A stretch of DNA of 64,000 nucleotides from Novosphingobium sp. AP12 (GTDB taxonomy: Bacteria; Pseudomonadota; Alphaproteobacteria; Sphingomonadales; Sphingomonadaceae): assembly GCF_000281975.1 (NCBI RefSeq), contig NZ_AKKE01000157.1:1-64000 (forward strand). The letters run 5' to 3'. This document shows positions 46,301 to 53,921 of the stretch, in pieces. The notes beneath the pieces were generated by a model. The model was given only the letters and a program-made list of their open reading frames with translations, did no database searches and had not been told where the DNA came from. Within the stretch, counting starts at the first letter, position 1, and every line of letters begins with the position of its first letter. Position numbers and translations under genes: made by a program.

Positions 46301-47164
46301 AAGGGCGGCGACGATTTTGCGCGCTTCGAGGCTTGGAACACCACGGGCGACCGGGCGTGGCTAGAGGCGCTCAACGCCCACGGCATCTCCGACAAGAGCC
46401 AGCACATGTACATGTACACCGAGGGGCACTGGTGGAGCGACCGCGTGGACGCGCCTAACGAGCATCTGCAGCGCGAGCGCCTCGGCGGCATCGCCCTCAA
46501 GCGCAACCAGACTTACCCGGGCAACGCGGTGAGTTGGCGCTTCGCCAACCCGGAAGCGGCGGTGAAGGTCGCGATCCTGGTGCGCGATGCGACGCCCGAG
46601 GCGTTCACCGTGGTTGCGTATAATACGAGCGCGGCCGAACAGCGCGCGGACATGGGGACATGGAACGTCGTCGCCGGCAACTGGGAATTGACGCAGGGCC
46701 TTGCGGCCGACGGCGGCGATACGGCGCAGGGGGGCGTGACCACCCGCGACGTCGAGCTGGAGCGCAGCGGTTCGCTGCCGGTCACCTTCGCGCCGGGCAC
46801 CACGACCGTCATGACCTTCCGGCTCAAGCAGAAGGCCGCGACGCAGCCCGAGCACCGGCCGGACCTCGGTATCGGTGCCGACGACGTGACGCTCAAAGGC
46901 AACCGGCTTGCCGTTACGGTCCACAGCCTCGGCTCGGTCGCCGCGCCCGCGGGCATCCTCACGCTGGAGACGGTCGAGGGCAAGGTACTGGCGTCCATAG
47001 CCGTGCCCGCTCTGGAGGCGCCGCGCGACCTAACGGCCAAGACCGCGACGGTTACGCTCACAGTTCCCGGCGGCGCGCCTCAGGTGCTCCACGTCAAGGT
47101 ATCGACGGGCGCGCCTGAAGTGACCCAGCGCAACAATGTCGTGGTGCTCGGGGAGACGAACTGA
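43310..47164 (+). CDS. large secreted LamG protein, probable polysaccharide-active
   Basis: A 1284-residue exported protein: signal peptide (ending ASSAHAE at about 37), a LamG/concanavalin-like jelly roll (about 40-245, with WHHVAFTWDETQGVRLFWDGQ), a beta-rich middle (about 270-600), then a large helical region (about 610-1080) rich in aromatic and acidic residues (WWIDHRQVSYGDFGGGISDDTDLTQQW, TDELHVYEEGINSDAERLYL, FDHDSERAG, YTEGHWWSDRVDAPNEHL; each quoted in part) suggesting an alpha/alpha toroid, and a beta C-terminal domain. This domain order is like polysaccharide lyases or unsaturated-sugar hydrolases, but I cannot assign a family or catalytic residues. Start GTG 43310 has a purine-rich site; ATG 43334 is an alternative. 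The shared operator lies upstream. Confidence 0.72.
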   Translation: MSQPPKQTMKTLTCSRLALAIAGVCIAATVASSAHAEQSDGLLFRAPLDTGFDATVSGGTAAPNFKSDVSIVSDGAVGGAGRWTDGGYVAWEAPGNIQAQRGTLSFFWRSHTPVGEAPFVIFRASAGDHSSWDMAFLRIDWNGHGFDAFVTDANLSRVRVSWAMPTPPRPDAWHHVAFTWDETQGVRLFWDGQEVASNRQAADLDMALDQFGLAGRVIAPHQVQSRYNFMRGSDLDDICIYDHMLGGEQVAALAAKQEPTGGPAPASADIRKAWLHRFGWDTQSPAALEDKVTVVRKVEFADAKDLKEWMWKGVDGIAETTWPGVYNRSRLPGRDDYFQLPDWNVYVEGGKTYELTLPRDAAFNRVEIRGAAYGALEWSGDGKSSWGKVAARPKGVVRSLTDMPTKTGGTLRFTNVMQEQPIQEIWAYDIHAGEVPKGTFQLSYTVRADAASDLGALERLNAHIAGRYPANERSTVVALPTSGVKAAVGAGSAGASGTARRSGEDLPLVHVLIPSNFGDAPSDRPLARAWNYGWENVHDGLDGIAIDLPAMNAAPNAQGVIPLDIRVKDPIWPDRDMIDLQVSVRPGQPRTLWLDLRDRILTADSLYLTVASAALDFGAKSLDGMTVRMVFKNRAEAKAEHVADRFNQVKDNWAFLVEEHTASKRAGLYRRLYGDIADLLRVDPDNLEARRYWADIGYSEDQLPPFVQPEAPAGMPLWAFRQLEDLKLTRQFVNWWIDHRQVSYGDFGGGISDDTDLTQQWPGLALMGVDPDKINGSLLALSDAVYKNGMIVDGLSYISTDELHVYEEGINSDAERLYLNWGEPKAVERMMATVKALGRVIRANPAGHMHISSSWYGARKIYTDEPWAWQKPYGFVIMHTPVLLGTFNADPTARGLVTGLIDGLLAHGKQGADGLWTFPNDISFDHDSERAGDGGGASLPMQSAWAAWRFTGDEKYLRPILGRVGKDNFSALTEINENAITLLGKRADWKDTVQRKAKGGDDFARFEAWNTTGDRAWLEALNAHGISDKSQHMYMYTEGHWWSDRVDAPNEHLQRERLGGIALKRNQTYPGNAVSWRFANPEAAVKVAILVRDATPEAFTVVAYNTSAAEQRADMGTWNVVAGNWELTQGLAADGGDTAQGGVTTRDVELERSGSLPVTFAPGTTTVMTFRLKQKAATQPEHRPDLGIGADDVTLKGNRLAVTVHSLGSVAAPAGILTLETVEGKVLASIAVPALEAPRDLTAKTATVTLTVPGGAPQVLHVKVSTGAPEVTQRNNVVVLGETN

Positions 47165-47826
47165 TGCGCCCATGGATGGCATTATTGTTCGCGCTGGCCG
47201 CGCTCCCAGCCGGAGCGCAGGCGAAGGATGGTCGCAAGGTCTGGAAGTTCGACCGCCTCGACCGCATCGGGGGGCTGCAGACGCAGGTCGTCGGCGATCC
47301 GAAGGTGGAGAAGGGGCCGGGGGGCAAGGTGGTGATCTTCGACGGGGTGGACGATGCGATCTACCTTCCCCGCCACCCGCTTGCCGGAGCAGGCCAGTTC
47401 ACGGTTGAAGCCGTGTTCCGCCCCGATGGCGGCGCTTTCGAGCAGCGCTGGCTGCACCTGGCCTCGGACAATCCGGCGAACCAGACGCGGCTGCTGTTCG
47501 AAATCCGGGTGGTCGGCAATTCCTGGTATCTCGACAGCTTCATCAAGGGGAAGGGCTACTCGCAGGTCCTGATCGACCCCGCGAAGCTGCACCCCATCGG
47601 CCAGTGGTACCACGTCGCCCAGACCTTCGACGGCACGACCTATCGCAGCTACGTCAACGGTGTCCTGGAGGGTGAGGCAAAAGTGGATGGCTTCACTCCG
47701 CAGGGGCCGGGCAATAGCTCGGTGGGGGTCCGCTACAACCGCGTGAACTTTTTCCATGGCGCAGTGCGAATGGCCCGTTTCACCAACCATGCACTGGCGC
47801 CCTCACGCTTCGACCTATTGCCTTGA
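47164..47826 (+). CDS. secreted LamG-domain protein
   Basis: A 220-residue exported protein that is essentially a signal peptide (MRPWMALLFALAALPAGAQA) and one LamG/concanavalin-like domain (about 25-215), with GGKVVIFDGVDDAIYLPRH, GQFTVEAVFRP, GQWYHVAQTFDGTTYRSYVNG and FFHGAVRMARFTNHAL. Its ATG overlaps the preceding stop by one base (TGATG), so it is translationally coupled to the 1284-residue protein and probably binds or presents the same glycan. No catalytic motif is evident; a carbohydrate-binding accessory role is inferred. The 263 bases after it hold nothing recognised. Confidence 0.8.
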   Translation: MRPWMALLFALAALPAGAQAKDGRKVWKFDRLDRIGGLQTQVVGDPKVEKGPGGKVVIFDGVDDAIYLPRHPLAGAGQFTVEAVFRPDGGAFEQRWLHLASDNPANQTRLLFEIRVVGNSWYLDSFIKGKGYSQVLIDPAKLHPIGQWYHVAQTFDGTTYRSYVNGVLEGEAKVDGFTPQGPGNSSVGVRYNRVNFFHGAVRMARFTNHALAPSRFDLLP

Positions 47827-48089
47827 CGCTCATCGGCGTTGTGTCGACAAGCGGATCAGGGTCTGCAGATTATGCGCAGCACCGCCGGCCTCGTTCCTAT
47901 GGCCCTTAGAATCGGCAACTCTGCTGGGCCGGCCACCCCTCCCCCGACACACGCGAGTGCCGTCTACCGACCCTTTGTGACCTTCAGCCACAGCTTGTCC
48001 GTTCCCAGCTGCAGTCCGTCCGCTTACCCATTCTGGACACCCAAGACTGGCCGAAAAGCGAATGTCGGTGTCGGAGCAATCGACGGCAA

Positions 48090-49937
48090 TTAGCCCGCGC
48101 CGGACCTGCGCGCGAGGATCCAGTTGTCTACGACACGCTCCAACACCGTCAGCGGCATACCGCCACCGGCCAACGCGGTATCGTGGAAGTTGCGGATGTC
48201 GTAGCGTGCGCCCAAGGCTGAACGTGCCTTCTCTCGCAGACGCAGCCATTCATTGTGCCCGACCTTGTAGGCGCAGGCCTGCCCCGGCCACGAGCAGTAG
48301 CGCTCCACCTCGGAAGTCGCAGCGCCCTCGGCATGGCCCGTGTTGTCGATCAAGTAGCCGATCGCCTTTTCCCGGCTCCAGCCCTTCGAGTGGAGGCCTG
48401 TATCGACGACAAGACGCACGGCGCGAAACAGGAGGCTCTGATAGAAGCCGATTTGACCCATCGGGAAGTCATCATAAGCGCCAAGCTCATCGGCCAGCTG
48501 CTCGGCATAAAGCCCCCAGCCTTCGGTATAGCTGGAGAATCCCAGCAGGTTCATTAGCTTGGGCGCTGCGGCACTTTCCTGCTGGAGCGCGATCTGCAAG
48601 TGATGGCCGGGGATTGCCTCATGATAGGTCAGCGTGGGTAGGCCGTATTTGGGCCAGTTAGCCGTGTCGGTAAGGTTGATCCAGTAAATGCCCGGACGGC
48701 TGCCATCGAGACTGGGCGAGTTATAATAGCCCTGCGCTGCCCCTTCCTGAATTTCGGGCGGGACGCGCTTGATCTCGACCTTGGACTTTGGCAGCCGGCC
48801 AAAGGCCTTGGGTAAAAGCTCCTGCATCGCCGCCATCTGCTTATTGAGGTGCGCGACGAGTTCAACCTTGCCCGCATCGGTGTTTGGATAGACGTTGGCC
48901 GGGTCGGCGTTCATCGCGGTGATGCGCTCGCCCACAGTGCCTGTGCTGAGCCCCAGCTTCTTCAACATCTCGTCCGACCGCCCGGTCAGCTCTGCGACCT
49001 GCTCAAGACCGACGCGATGAATCTCGTCCGCCGTCATTCGCGTCGTGGTAATGTAGTTCAGGCTGTTGGAATAGTACTGCTCACCTTTCGGCAGGCGCGC
49101 GACGGAGGCATCGTGTCCGGCCTTGGGCAATGCTGCCTTCAGTGCATCGTTCTGGCGCTGCAGCGCAGGATAGACCCGCTCGGCCACCAGCTTCTCGACG
49201 CGCAAGCCCCAATCGCCCGCGATCGATTGCTCGCCCGTACGCCGCACAATCGAGCCTACGAGCGTGGAATCAGCTGCCTTCGTGCCGAGCATCCCAGCCT
49301 GCAAGCCGATCGTTTTCTTGAGTATGAAATCCGGCGGGATGACGCCAATACCAAAGTCCTCAAGCATCCGATCGGTCTCGGCGGCGAGCACGTCCGCGAA
49401 CTCGTTGACGCGTGACACATAAGCCTGGGCATCGGCCGCATTCTTGATAGTGTGCTGGTTGTCGAGAAAATCCCCGGTGGTGAGATAAGCGCCGCCACCC
49501 TGGCTGACGCGGTAGACCTGGGGCCACCCGCCCTGGCCATATGGAATGGCGTAAGTGCGAATGACCGCATCAAGGTTAGCCTCGATCGTGTCGTAGTCAA
49601 TACCGTCTTGCGCGCCCATCGACGCACGGTCGAGTTTGCCAAGCTCAGTACGTGCGTTGCGGGTGCGGGCTCGGTCTTCCTCTTCATGCTCAAGCGTCGG
49701 GATTTTGAGGTGTGACTTCAGCGCGGCGCGTACGCCGATGTCGAGCCCAAAACCGGTCGCAGTCTCGGGCGAGGCGTCGATCTCGCCTTCGAAATACTTG
49801 TCCATAAATGCAGCAAGCGCTGGGTTTCCCGATCCTGCGGTGATTGGCTGCGCAGGCGCGCGGGCGAACACTTGGCCTGCTGCAAGTATGGCGGCTCCCG
49901 CTGATGCGGAAGTAAGGAACCGGCGACGGTCGATCAT
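48090..49937 (-). CDS. DUF885 family metallopeptidase-like protein
   Basis: A 615-residue DUF885 protein exported by the Tat route (twin Arg in DRRRFLTSASAGAAILAAG, partly quoted). It has the zinc-type motif HEAIPGHHLQ and a downstream EGWGLYAEQLADELG supplying a third ligand, as in gluzincin-like peptidases, plus the family segments GYYNSPSLDGSRPGIYWINL and GQACAYKVGHNEW. Members are periplasmic and poorly characterised; dipeptidase or peptidoglycan-peptide hydrolysis has been proposed. Full length. Monocistronic as far as visible; the 296 bases upstream (49938-50233) have no gene. Confidence 0.87.
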   Translation of the reverse strand: MIDRRRFLTSASAGAAILAAGQVFARAPAQPITAGSGNPALAAFMDKYFEGEIDASPETATGFGLDIGVRAALKSHLKIPTLEHEEEDRARTRNARTELGKLDRASMGAQDGIDYDTIEANLDAVIRTYAIPYGQGGWPQVYRVSQGGGAYLTTGDFLDNQHTIKNAADAQAYVSRVNEFADVLAAETDRMLEDFGIGVIPPDFILKKTIGLQAGMLGTKAADSTLVGSIVRRTGEQSIAGDWGLRVEKLVAERVYPALQRQNDALKAALPKAGHDASVARLPKGEQYYSNSLNYITTTRMTADEIHRVGLEQVAELTGRSDEMLKKLGLSTGTVGERITAMNADPANVYPNTDAGKVELVAHLNKQMAAMQELLPKAFGRLPKSKVEIKRVPPEIQEGAAQGYYNSPSLDGSRPGIYWINLTDTANWPKYGLPTLTYHEAIPGHHLQIALQQESAAAPKLMNLLGFSSYTEGWGLYAEQLADELGAYDDFPMGQIGFYQSLLFRAVRLVVDTGLHSKGWSREKAIGYLIDNTGHAEGAATSEVERYCSWPGQACAYKVGHNEWLRLREKARSALGARYDIRNFHDTALAGGGMPLTVLERVVDNWILARRSGAG

Positions 49938-50233
49938 GGGAGCTCCAGAATGTATCGTGGAGTTAGACTATGCCATGCGTCCGCAGAAATCCAGTTTGCG
50001 CGACAATGCCGCTCCGGCACCTGGTTGGCATGATCTCTATATTCCAAAGTCGTTCTTTTCGACAGAATTTGGCTGGAGACGGCTTATGAAGTCGACCCTT
50101 TTCGGTCACACAATCGCCGATTTCAATTCCCCAGGTGCAGCCCGTCAGCTTTGTCGGTCACCAAGTAGGAATGGTACGATGTTGTCTGACTAAGGCTATA
50201 TCTGCGGTGTGGGAGTCCACGATTTGCGCCCGT

Positions 50234-50554
50234 TCAATTTCCGTCGGCATCGACCATGAACACGACGGGCTTGCCGCGCGATGCGGGATCCCATCCGGCC
50301 GACAGGGCCGCCCTTACGCCGCGCGAAGCGATGGTGTCGTTGATATGCAAACGCCCTTTCGGCAACCCTTTCAGCAGGCGCTTTGGAGCCGGAAATTCCA
50401 GCACCGCTTCACGCGCCATGCCGTGCTGGCGCAGGGAAATCGTCATCCCCTTCCAGCCATCGGAAGAGGACAGTTGGGGATCGGTAAGGAGCTCCCAGTC
50501 ATATTTGAACCCATCGATTTCGACGGTGCCGCCACGGCCATGTTTATGAAGCAT
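50234..50554 (-). CDS. hypothetical protein
   Basis: A 106-residue hydrophilic protein with a beta-rich pattern: GGTVEIDGFKYDWELLTDPQL, GWKGMTISLRQHG, AVLEFPAPK, then a basic GLPKGRLHINDTIASRGVRAAL helix and a GKPVVFMVDADGN end. It looks like a real protein in composition, but I do not recognise the family. It follows the broken rlmJ gene on the same strand by about 57 bases. Confidence 0.6.
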   Translation of the reverse strand: MLHKHGRGGTVEIDGFKYDWELLTDPQLSSSDGWKGMTISLRQHGMAREAVLEFPAPKRLLKGLPKGRLHINDTIASRGVRAALSAGWDPASRGKPVVFMVDADGN

Positions 50555-50610
50555 GACCCGCCTTTAGCATGCCGGCGGCAGCACTCCACTCCACATTCCT
50601 GCGCGTCGCC

Positions 50611-51456
50611 CTAGTCGTCCAGCCAGGCGCACAGTATCTCGCCCTTGTGCCCTTGGGGCGCCAGCGCCGCGCGCGACGCTTCCAGCAGTGGCGGCAGCGC
50701 CTGCATGAAAGCGTAGGGCGGATTGACGAGGAAAAGCCTGCGCCGTTATAAATGCCGGGCTGCTCGCTGTCGTACAGCCAATGCTCCACCAGCAGAAATT
50801 TCGGGATGCCAAGCTTGCGCAACTTCGCCTTCCACCGCTGGTGCGTGGTGCCGTCTTTCAGCGGATACCAGATCACCGTCACGCCATGCGCCCATTTGCG
50901 GGGAGCGGCGGCGAGGGTGGCGGTGATGCGCCGGCGTTCGTCCGTCTGCTCATAAGGCGGATCGACCACGACCACGCCGCGAGGCGTCCGGGGCGGCACC
51001 ATCGCCAGCCACAGCTCATAGGCGTCGCGTTCATGGATGGCCGCGCCGGTGCCCCGCATCGCGCCCGCGCAGGGCGCTGGCATCCTCCGGGTGCTTTTCG
51101 TTGAGGATCAGCGCATCCATCGGGCGCAGAAGCTGCGCCAGAAACTGCGGCGAGCCGGCGTACAGGCGGGGTTCGTCTCCCGTATCCACCGACTACGTAT
51201 TCACCGCCTGCACGGCGACCCGGTAGTCGTCCAGCAAGGGGTTCGTGTCGACAAAGGCCCGCAGCACGCCCTGCGTGGCCTCGCCGGTGCGCCGCGCGTC
51301 GTCGCCGCCAAGGTCGTACAGCCCGCAGCCGGCATGAGTGTCGAGCAAGGTCAGTGCGCCCGGCTTGTGCTGCACCGCGCGCACCAGCGCGATCAGGAGG
51401 CTGTGCTTTACGACATCGGCGCTGTTGCCGGCGTGGAAGGAATGGCGATAGTTCAT
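50611..51456 (-). pseudogene. rlmJ: RlmJ 23S rRNA methyltransferase, broken
   Basis: RlmJ methylates A2030 of 23S rRNA. The N terminus is clear (MNYRHSFHAGNSADVVKHSLL, TLLDTHAGCGLYDL), and so are the catalytic DPPYE motif (VVVVDPPYEQTDERRR) and the C-terminal ILCAWLDD. The gene is split by a TAG at 51193-51195, an extra G near 51065 and a one-base loss near 50735 that throws off the NPPYAF-like motif. Three independent lesions mean it is non-functional unless they are sequencing errors. RlmJ is not essential. Confidence 0.85.
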
Positions 51457-51658
51457 TGCGGTTCAAAAATCCTGACGATCAGCCTCTAAACGAGGTGCCA
51501 GATCTTCTGCAAAGCGAAGTTATGATCGTGCCTTTCTTGTCAGGCGCGGAAGCCGAGCGCGATGCTATTGACGTAACCAACCGGCACCCGCATAGAGTCC
51601 TACATCGCATTTCGGCGCAAGGCTCCAAGACTGCGTCAGCGATCGCCATTGGAGGTGG

Positions 51659-51716
51659 AGAGGCCGACCTTTGCCGGTCACTCAGCGCTTGAATTTCGCT
51701 CCCCAGGAGCGGACTG
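51659..51716. repeat. dispersed intergenic repeat, copy B
   Basis: Shares the pattern GACCGACC...CTCAGCG...GAATTTCG.TCCCCAGG.GCGGAC (in pieces) with copies at 55731, 57301 and 60271. The surrounding 51457-51881 (425 bases) has no supported gene. Confidence 0.5.
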
Positions 51717-51881
51717 GCAGCTCTCCCATTGTCCCCACCGGGAGGACGGTAGCTAAGCCGCTGATCTCGACGTCCCAGATGTCGGGCGACGGTCCTTTCC
51801 ATCTTTCATTCGCAAAAAGGGACGTGCCTAGCCGCTACTAATCGGTTCTGGCTCCTCGTTGCAGAAGGGAGCCAGATAGCT

Positions 51882-52512
51882 TCAGATTTCCGTTCCTTCT
51901 GCCAAACTCAAGGCGTCTTCCATATCTACGCCGAGATATCTGACCGTGCGTTCAATCTTTGTGCGCCCCAGCAGTCTCTGGACCGCGCGGAAATTTCCGG
52001 TGGTCTTGTAGATGATGGACGCCTTGGTTCGCCGTAGGGAATGCGTACCATAATCCTCGCTCGGTAAGCCGATCCCAGTGACCCATCCGTCAGCCAGGCG
52101 GGCATATTGCCGCGTGCTGATGTGGGTCGAGTGGTCTGTGCGACGCGGGAAGACGAAATCTTCGAGCGATCCACCTCGCAGCTCAAGCCATTTCAGAAGG
52201 CTGCCACGAGCATCGTCCATCAACTCGAACTGGACTGGCTTTCCGGTCTTTTGCTGAACCACCGTTGCCCGGGTCCGAATGTTCGGTCACAAACGATGTC
52301 GCTGATCCTCATCTTCACCAGGTCGCAGCCGCGCAGTTTGCTGTCGATCGCAAGATCGAAGAGGGCCCGATCCCGGATGCGTCGATGTGGTCGAGAAAGA
52401 AGCGGACGGCCCAGATCTGACGCGGCTCGAGCGCGCGCTTCGCGCCCACTTTTCGCCCGGCGTTCCATCAAACCCGCACATGCGCGGCGGGATCGAATTC
52501 TGATAATCCCAT
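51882..52512 (-). pseudogene. tyrosine recombinase relic, copy 1
   Basis: A small (about 210-codon) phage-integrase-type recombinase family common in sphingomonads. Readable parts: MGLSEFDPAAH, WNAGRKVGAKRALEP, IWAVRFFLDH, RIRDRALFDLAIDSKLRGCDLVKMRI, VQQKTGKPVQFELMDDAR and EDYGTHSLRRTKASIIY with the catalytic HxxRR, to RYLGVDMEDAL. It is broken by TGA at 52468-52470 (codon 15) and frameshifts near 52375 and 52262. The first catalytic Arg (SKLRGCDL) and the HSLRR box are intact. It is the left border of a 7-kb segment whose right border is a second decayed copy. Confidence 0.82.
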
Positions 52513-52643
52513 GACACGTCTCCGATGGCCATGATGGCAATAGGTAGAACGCGTCAGAACGGGTTATCCGGCTATGGTCACTCAGCGAGTGATGGCTGAA
52601 TGAGGCAAAAATCACCGGCTTTTACCTCAAAAAATGATGTTCA

Positions 52644-52674
52644 ATGAGTTATAAAAGAGCTATTTATAGCTCAT
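52644..52674. promoter_or_regulatory. palindromic operator over the Fic gene start
   Basis: Perfect 16-bp palindrome GAGCTAT-TT-ATAGCTC (52657-52672) ends one base before the Fic ATG. A further half-site GAGTTATA at 52646 is one helical turn (11 bp) away and forms a longer dyad with 52663-52674. It occupies the place of the Shine-Dalgarno. Confidence 0.65.
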
Positions 52675-53776
52675 GAAGTGGAACTGGCAGCAGCTAGACT
52701 GGCCTGAATTTTGTTGGGATAGCGCCTCTTTGGCGGCGACTGAGGCCAGATTCCTGCAGCAGTCCGGGATACTCATCGGTTCGGTCAAGCACCTTTCCGA
52801 CGATGATCGAGCCGCCGTCACCATCGATATCATGACCGGCGAAGCGCTCAAGACGTCCGAGATCGAAGGCGAGTTGCTCAACCGCGACAGCGTGCAAAGC
52901 TCGCTGCGCCGCCAGTTCGGTCTTGAAGTCGGAGACCGTCGCATCCCGCCGGCCGAGCGCGGCATCGCTGAAATGATGATCGCCCTCTATCGCGACTTTG
53001 CCGAACCGCTCACGGATGAGACCTTGTTCGCCTGGCACCGCATGGTCGTCAGTGGGCGACACGACATCGAAGCTGTCGGCAGTTACCGCAAACACGCAGA
53101 CGCTATGCAGGTCGTCTCAGGTTTCAGCCACAAGCCGAAGGTGCATTTCGAGGCCCCGCCCTCGCAGGACGTGCCATTGGAAATGCAGAGTTTCCTGGCG
53201 TGGTTCGCCGCCACATCTCCCGAGGGGACAAGACCGCTGCCGGGCTTGACCCGGGCCGGGATCGGTCACCTTTACTTCGTGTCGATCCATCCCTTTGAGG
53301 ATGGCAACGGACGCGTGGCTCGTGCGCTAGCCGAGAAAGTGCTGTCACAGGCAATCGGCCAGCCCAGCCTGATAGCCCTTTCACATGTCATCCAGCGCAA
53401 GAGGGCCGCCTATTACGATGCGCTGGAAGCGGCTAACAAGAAAAACGAAATCACCGCCTGGCTGACCTATTTTGCCGAAACCGTGCTGGACGCACAGACG
53501 CACAGTCTTGCCCTGATCGACTTTCTCATCACCAAGACGCAATTCTACGACCGCTTCCGGGACCGGCTCAACGAGCGGCAAGCGCGCACCATTGCCCGGA
53601 TGTTTCGCGAAGGGTTGGGCGGCTTCATCGGGGGGCTGAGCGCGGCCAATTACATCACCATCACCGGTACCTCTCGTGCGACTGCAACCCGCGATTTGCA
53701 CGAGTTGGTTGATATCGGCGCACTAAGGCAGACCGGCACGCTGAAATCCACCCGCTACTATCTCGACTTGGGCTAG
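52673..53776 (+). CDS. Fic protein with DUF4172 and winged-helix domains
   Basis: A 367-residue Fic enzyme that would transfer AMP (or another nucleotide part) to protein hydroxyls. An N-terminal DUF4172-like domain (about 1-75) holds the inhibitory helix motif TSEIEGE (61-67; class II, with Glu65 blocking the active site). The Fic core (about 100-235) has the catalytic HPFEDGNGR (206-214). A C-terminal winged helix (about 295-365, SAANYITITGTSRATATRDLHELVDIGALRQTG; part) should bind DNA, giving autoregulation through the palindrome on the start codon. All active-site residues are present. It lies inside the recombinase-bordered island; a group II intron follows 12 bases after the stop. Confidence 0.92.
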   Translation: MKWNWQQLDWPEFCWDSASLAATEARFLQQSGILIGSVKHLSDDDRAAVTIDIMTGEALKTSEIEGELLNRDSVQSSLRRQFGLEVGDRRIPPAERGIAEMMIALYRDFAEPLTDETLFAWHRMVVSGRHDIEAVGSYRKHADAMQVVSGFSHKPKVHFEAPPSQDVPLEMQSFLAWFAATSPEGTRPLPGLTRAGIGHLYFVSIHPFEDGNGRVARALAEKVLSQAIGQPSLIALSHVIQRKRAAYYDALEAANKKNEITAWLTYFAETVLDAQTHSLALIDFLITKTQFYDRFRDRLNERQARTIARMFREGLGGFIGGLSAANYITITGTSRATATRDLHELVDIGALRQTGTLKSTRYYLDLG

Positions 53777-53868
53777 TAGCGGGCTACGGTAGAGTCAGGA
53801 AGTGGCGCGGTGTTGTGCGGCGCGCCTGTGGGGCTTGCCAGACGATCCGTTTCCACTCCCTGCTCATC

Positions 53869-53901
53869 GAACCGGACGTGCAGATCTCCCGCATCCGGCT
53901 C
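53869..53901 (-). ncRNA. group II intron domain V
   Basis: Minus-strand 33-nt hairpin starting GAGCCGGATGCGGG and ending CACGTCCGGTTC, the conserved catalytic domain V with its terminal pairing, directly after the maturase stop. Confidence 0.88.
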
Positions 53902-53921
53902 TCGGACAAGATATCACGCCT

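Noticed and set aside
51479-51802. 107-codon minus-strand open frame
   Set aside because: It spans the dispersed repeat and has no protein-like pattern.
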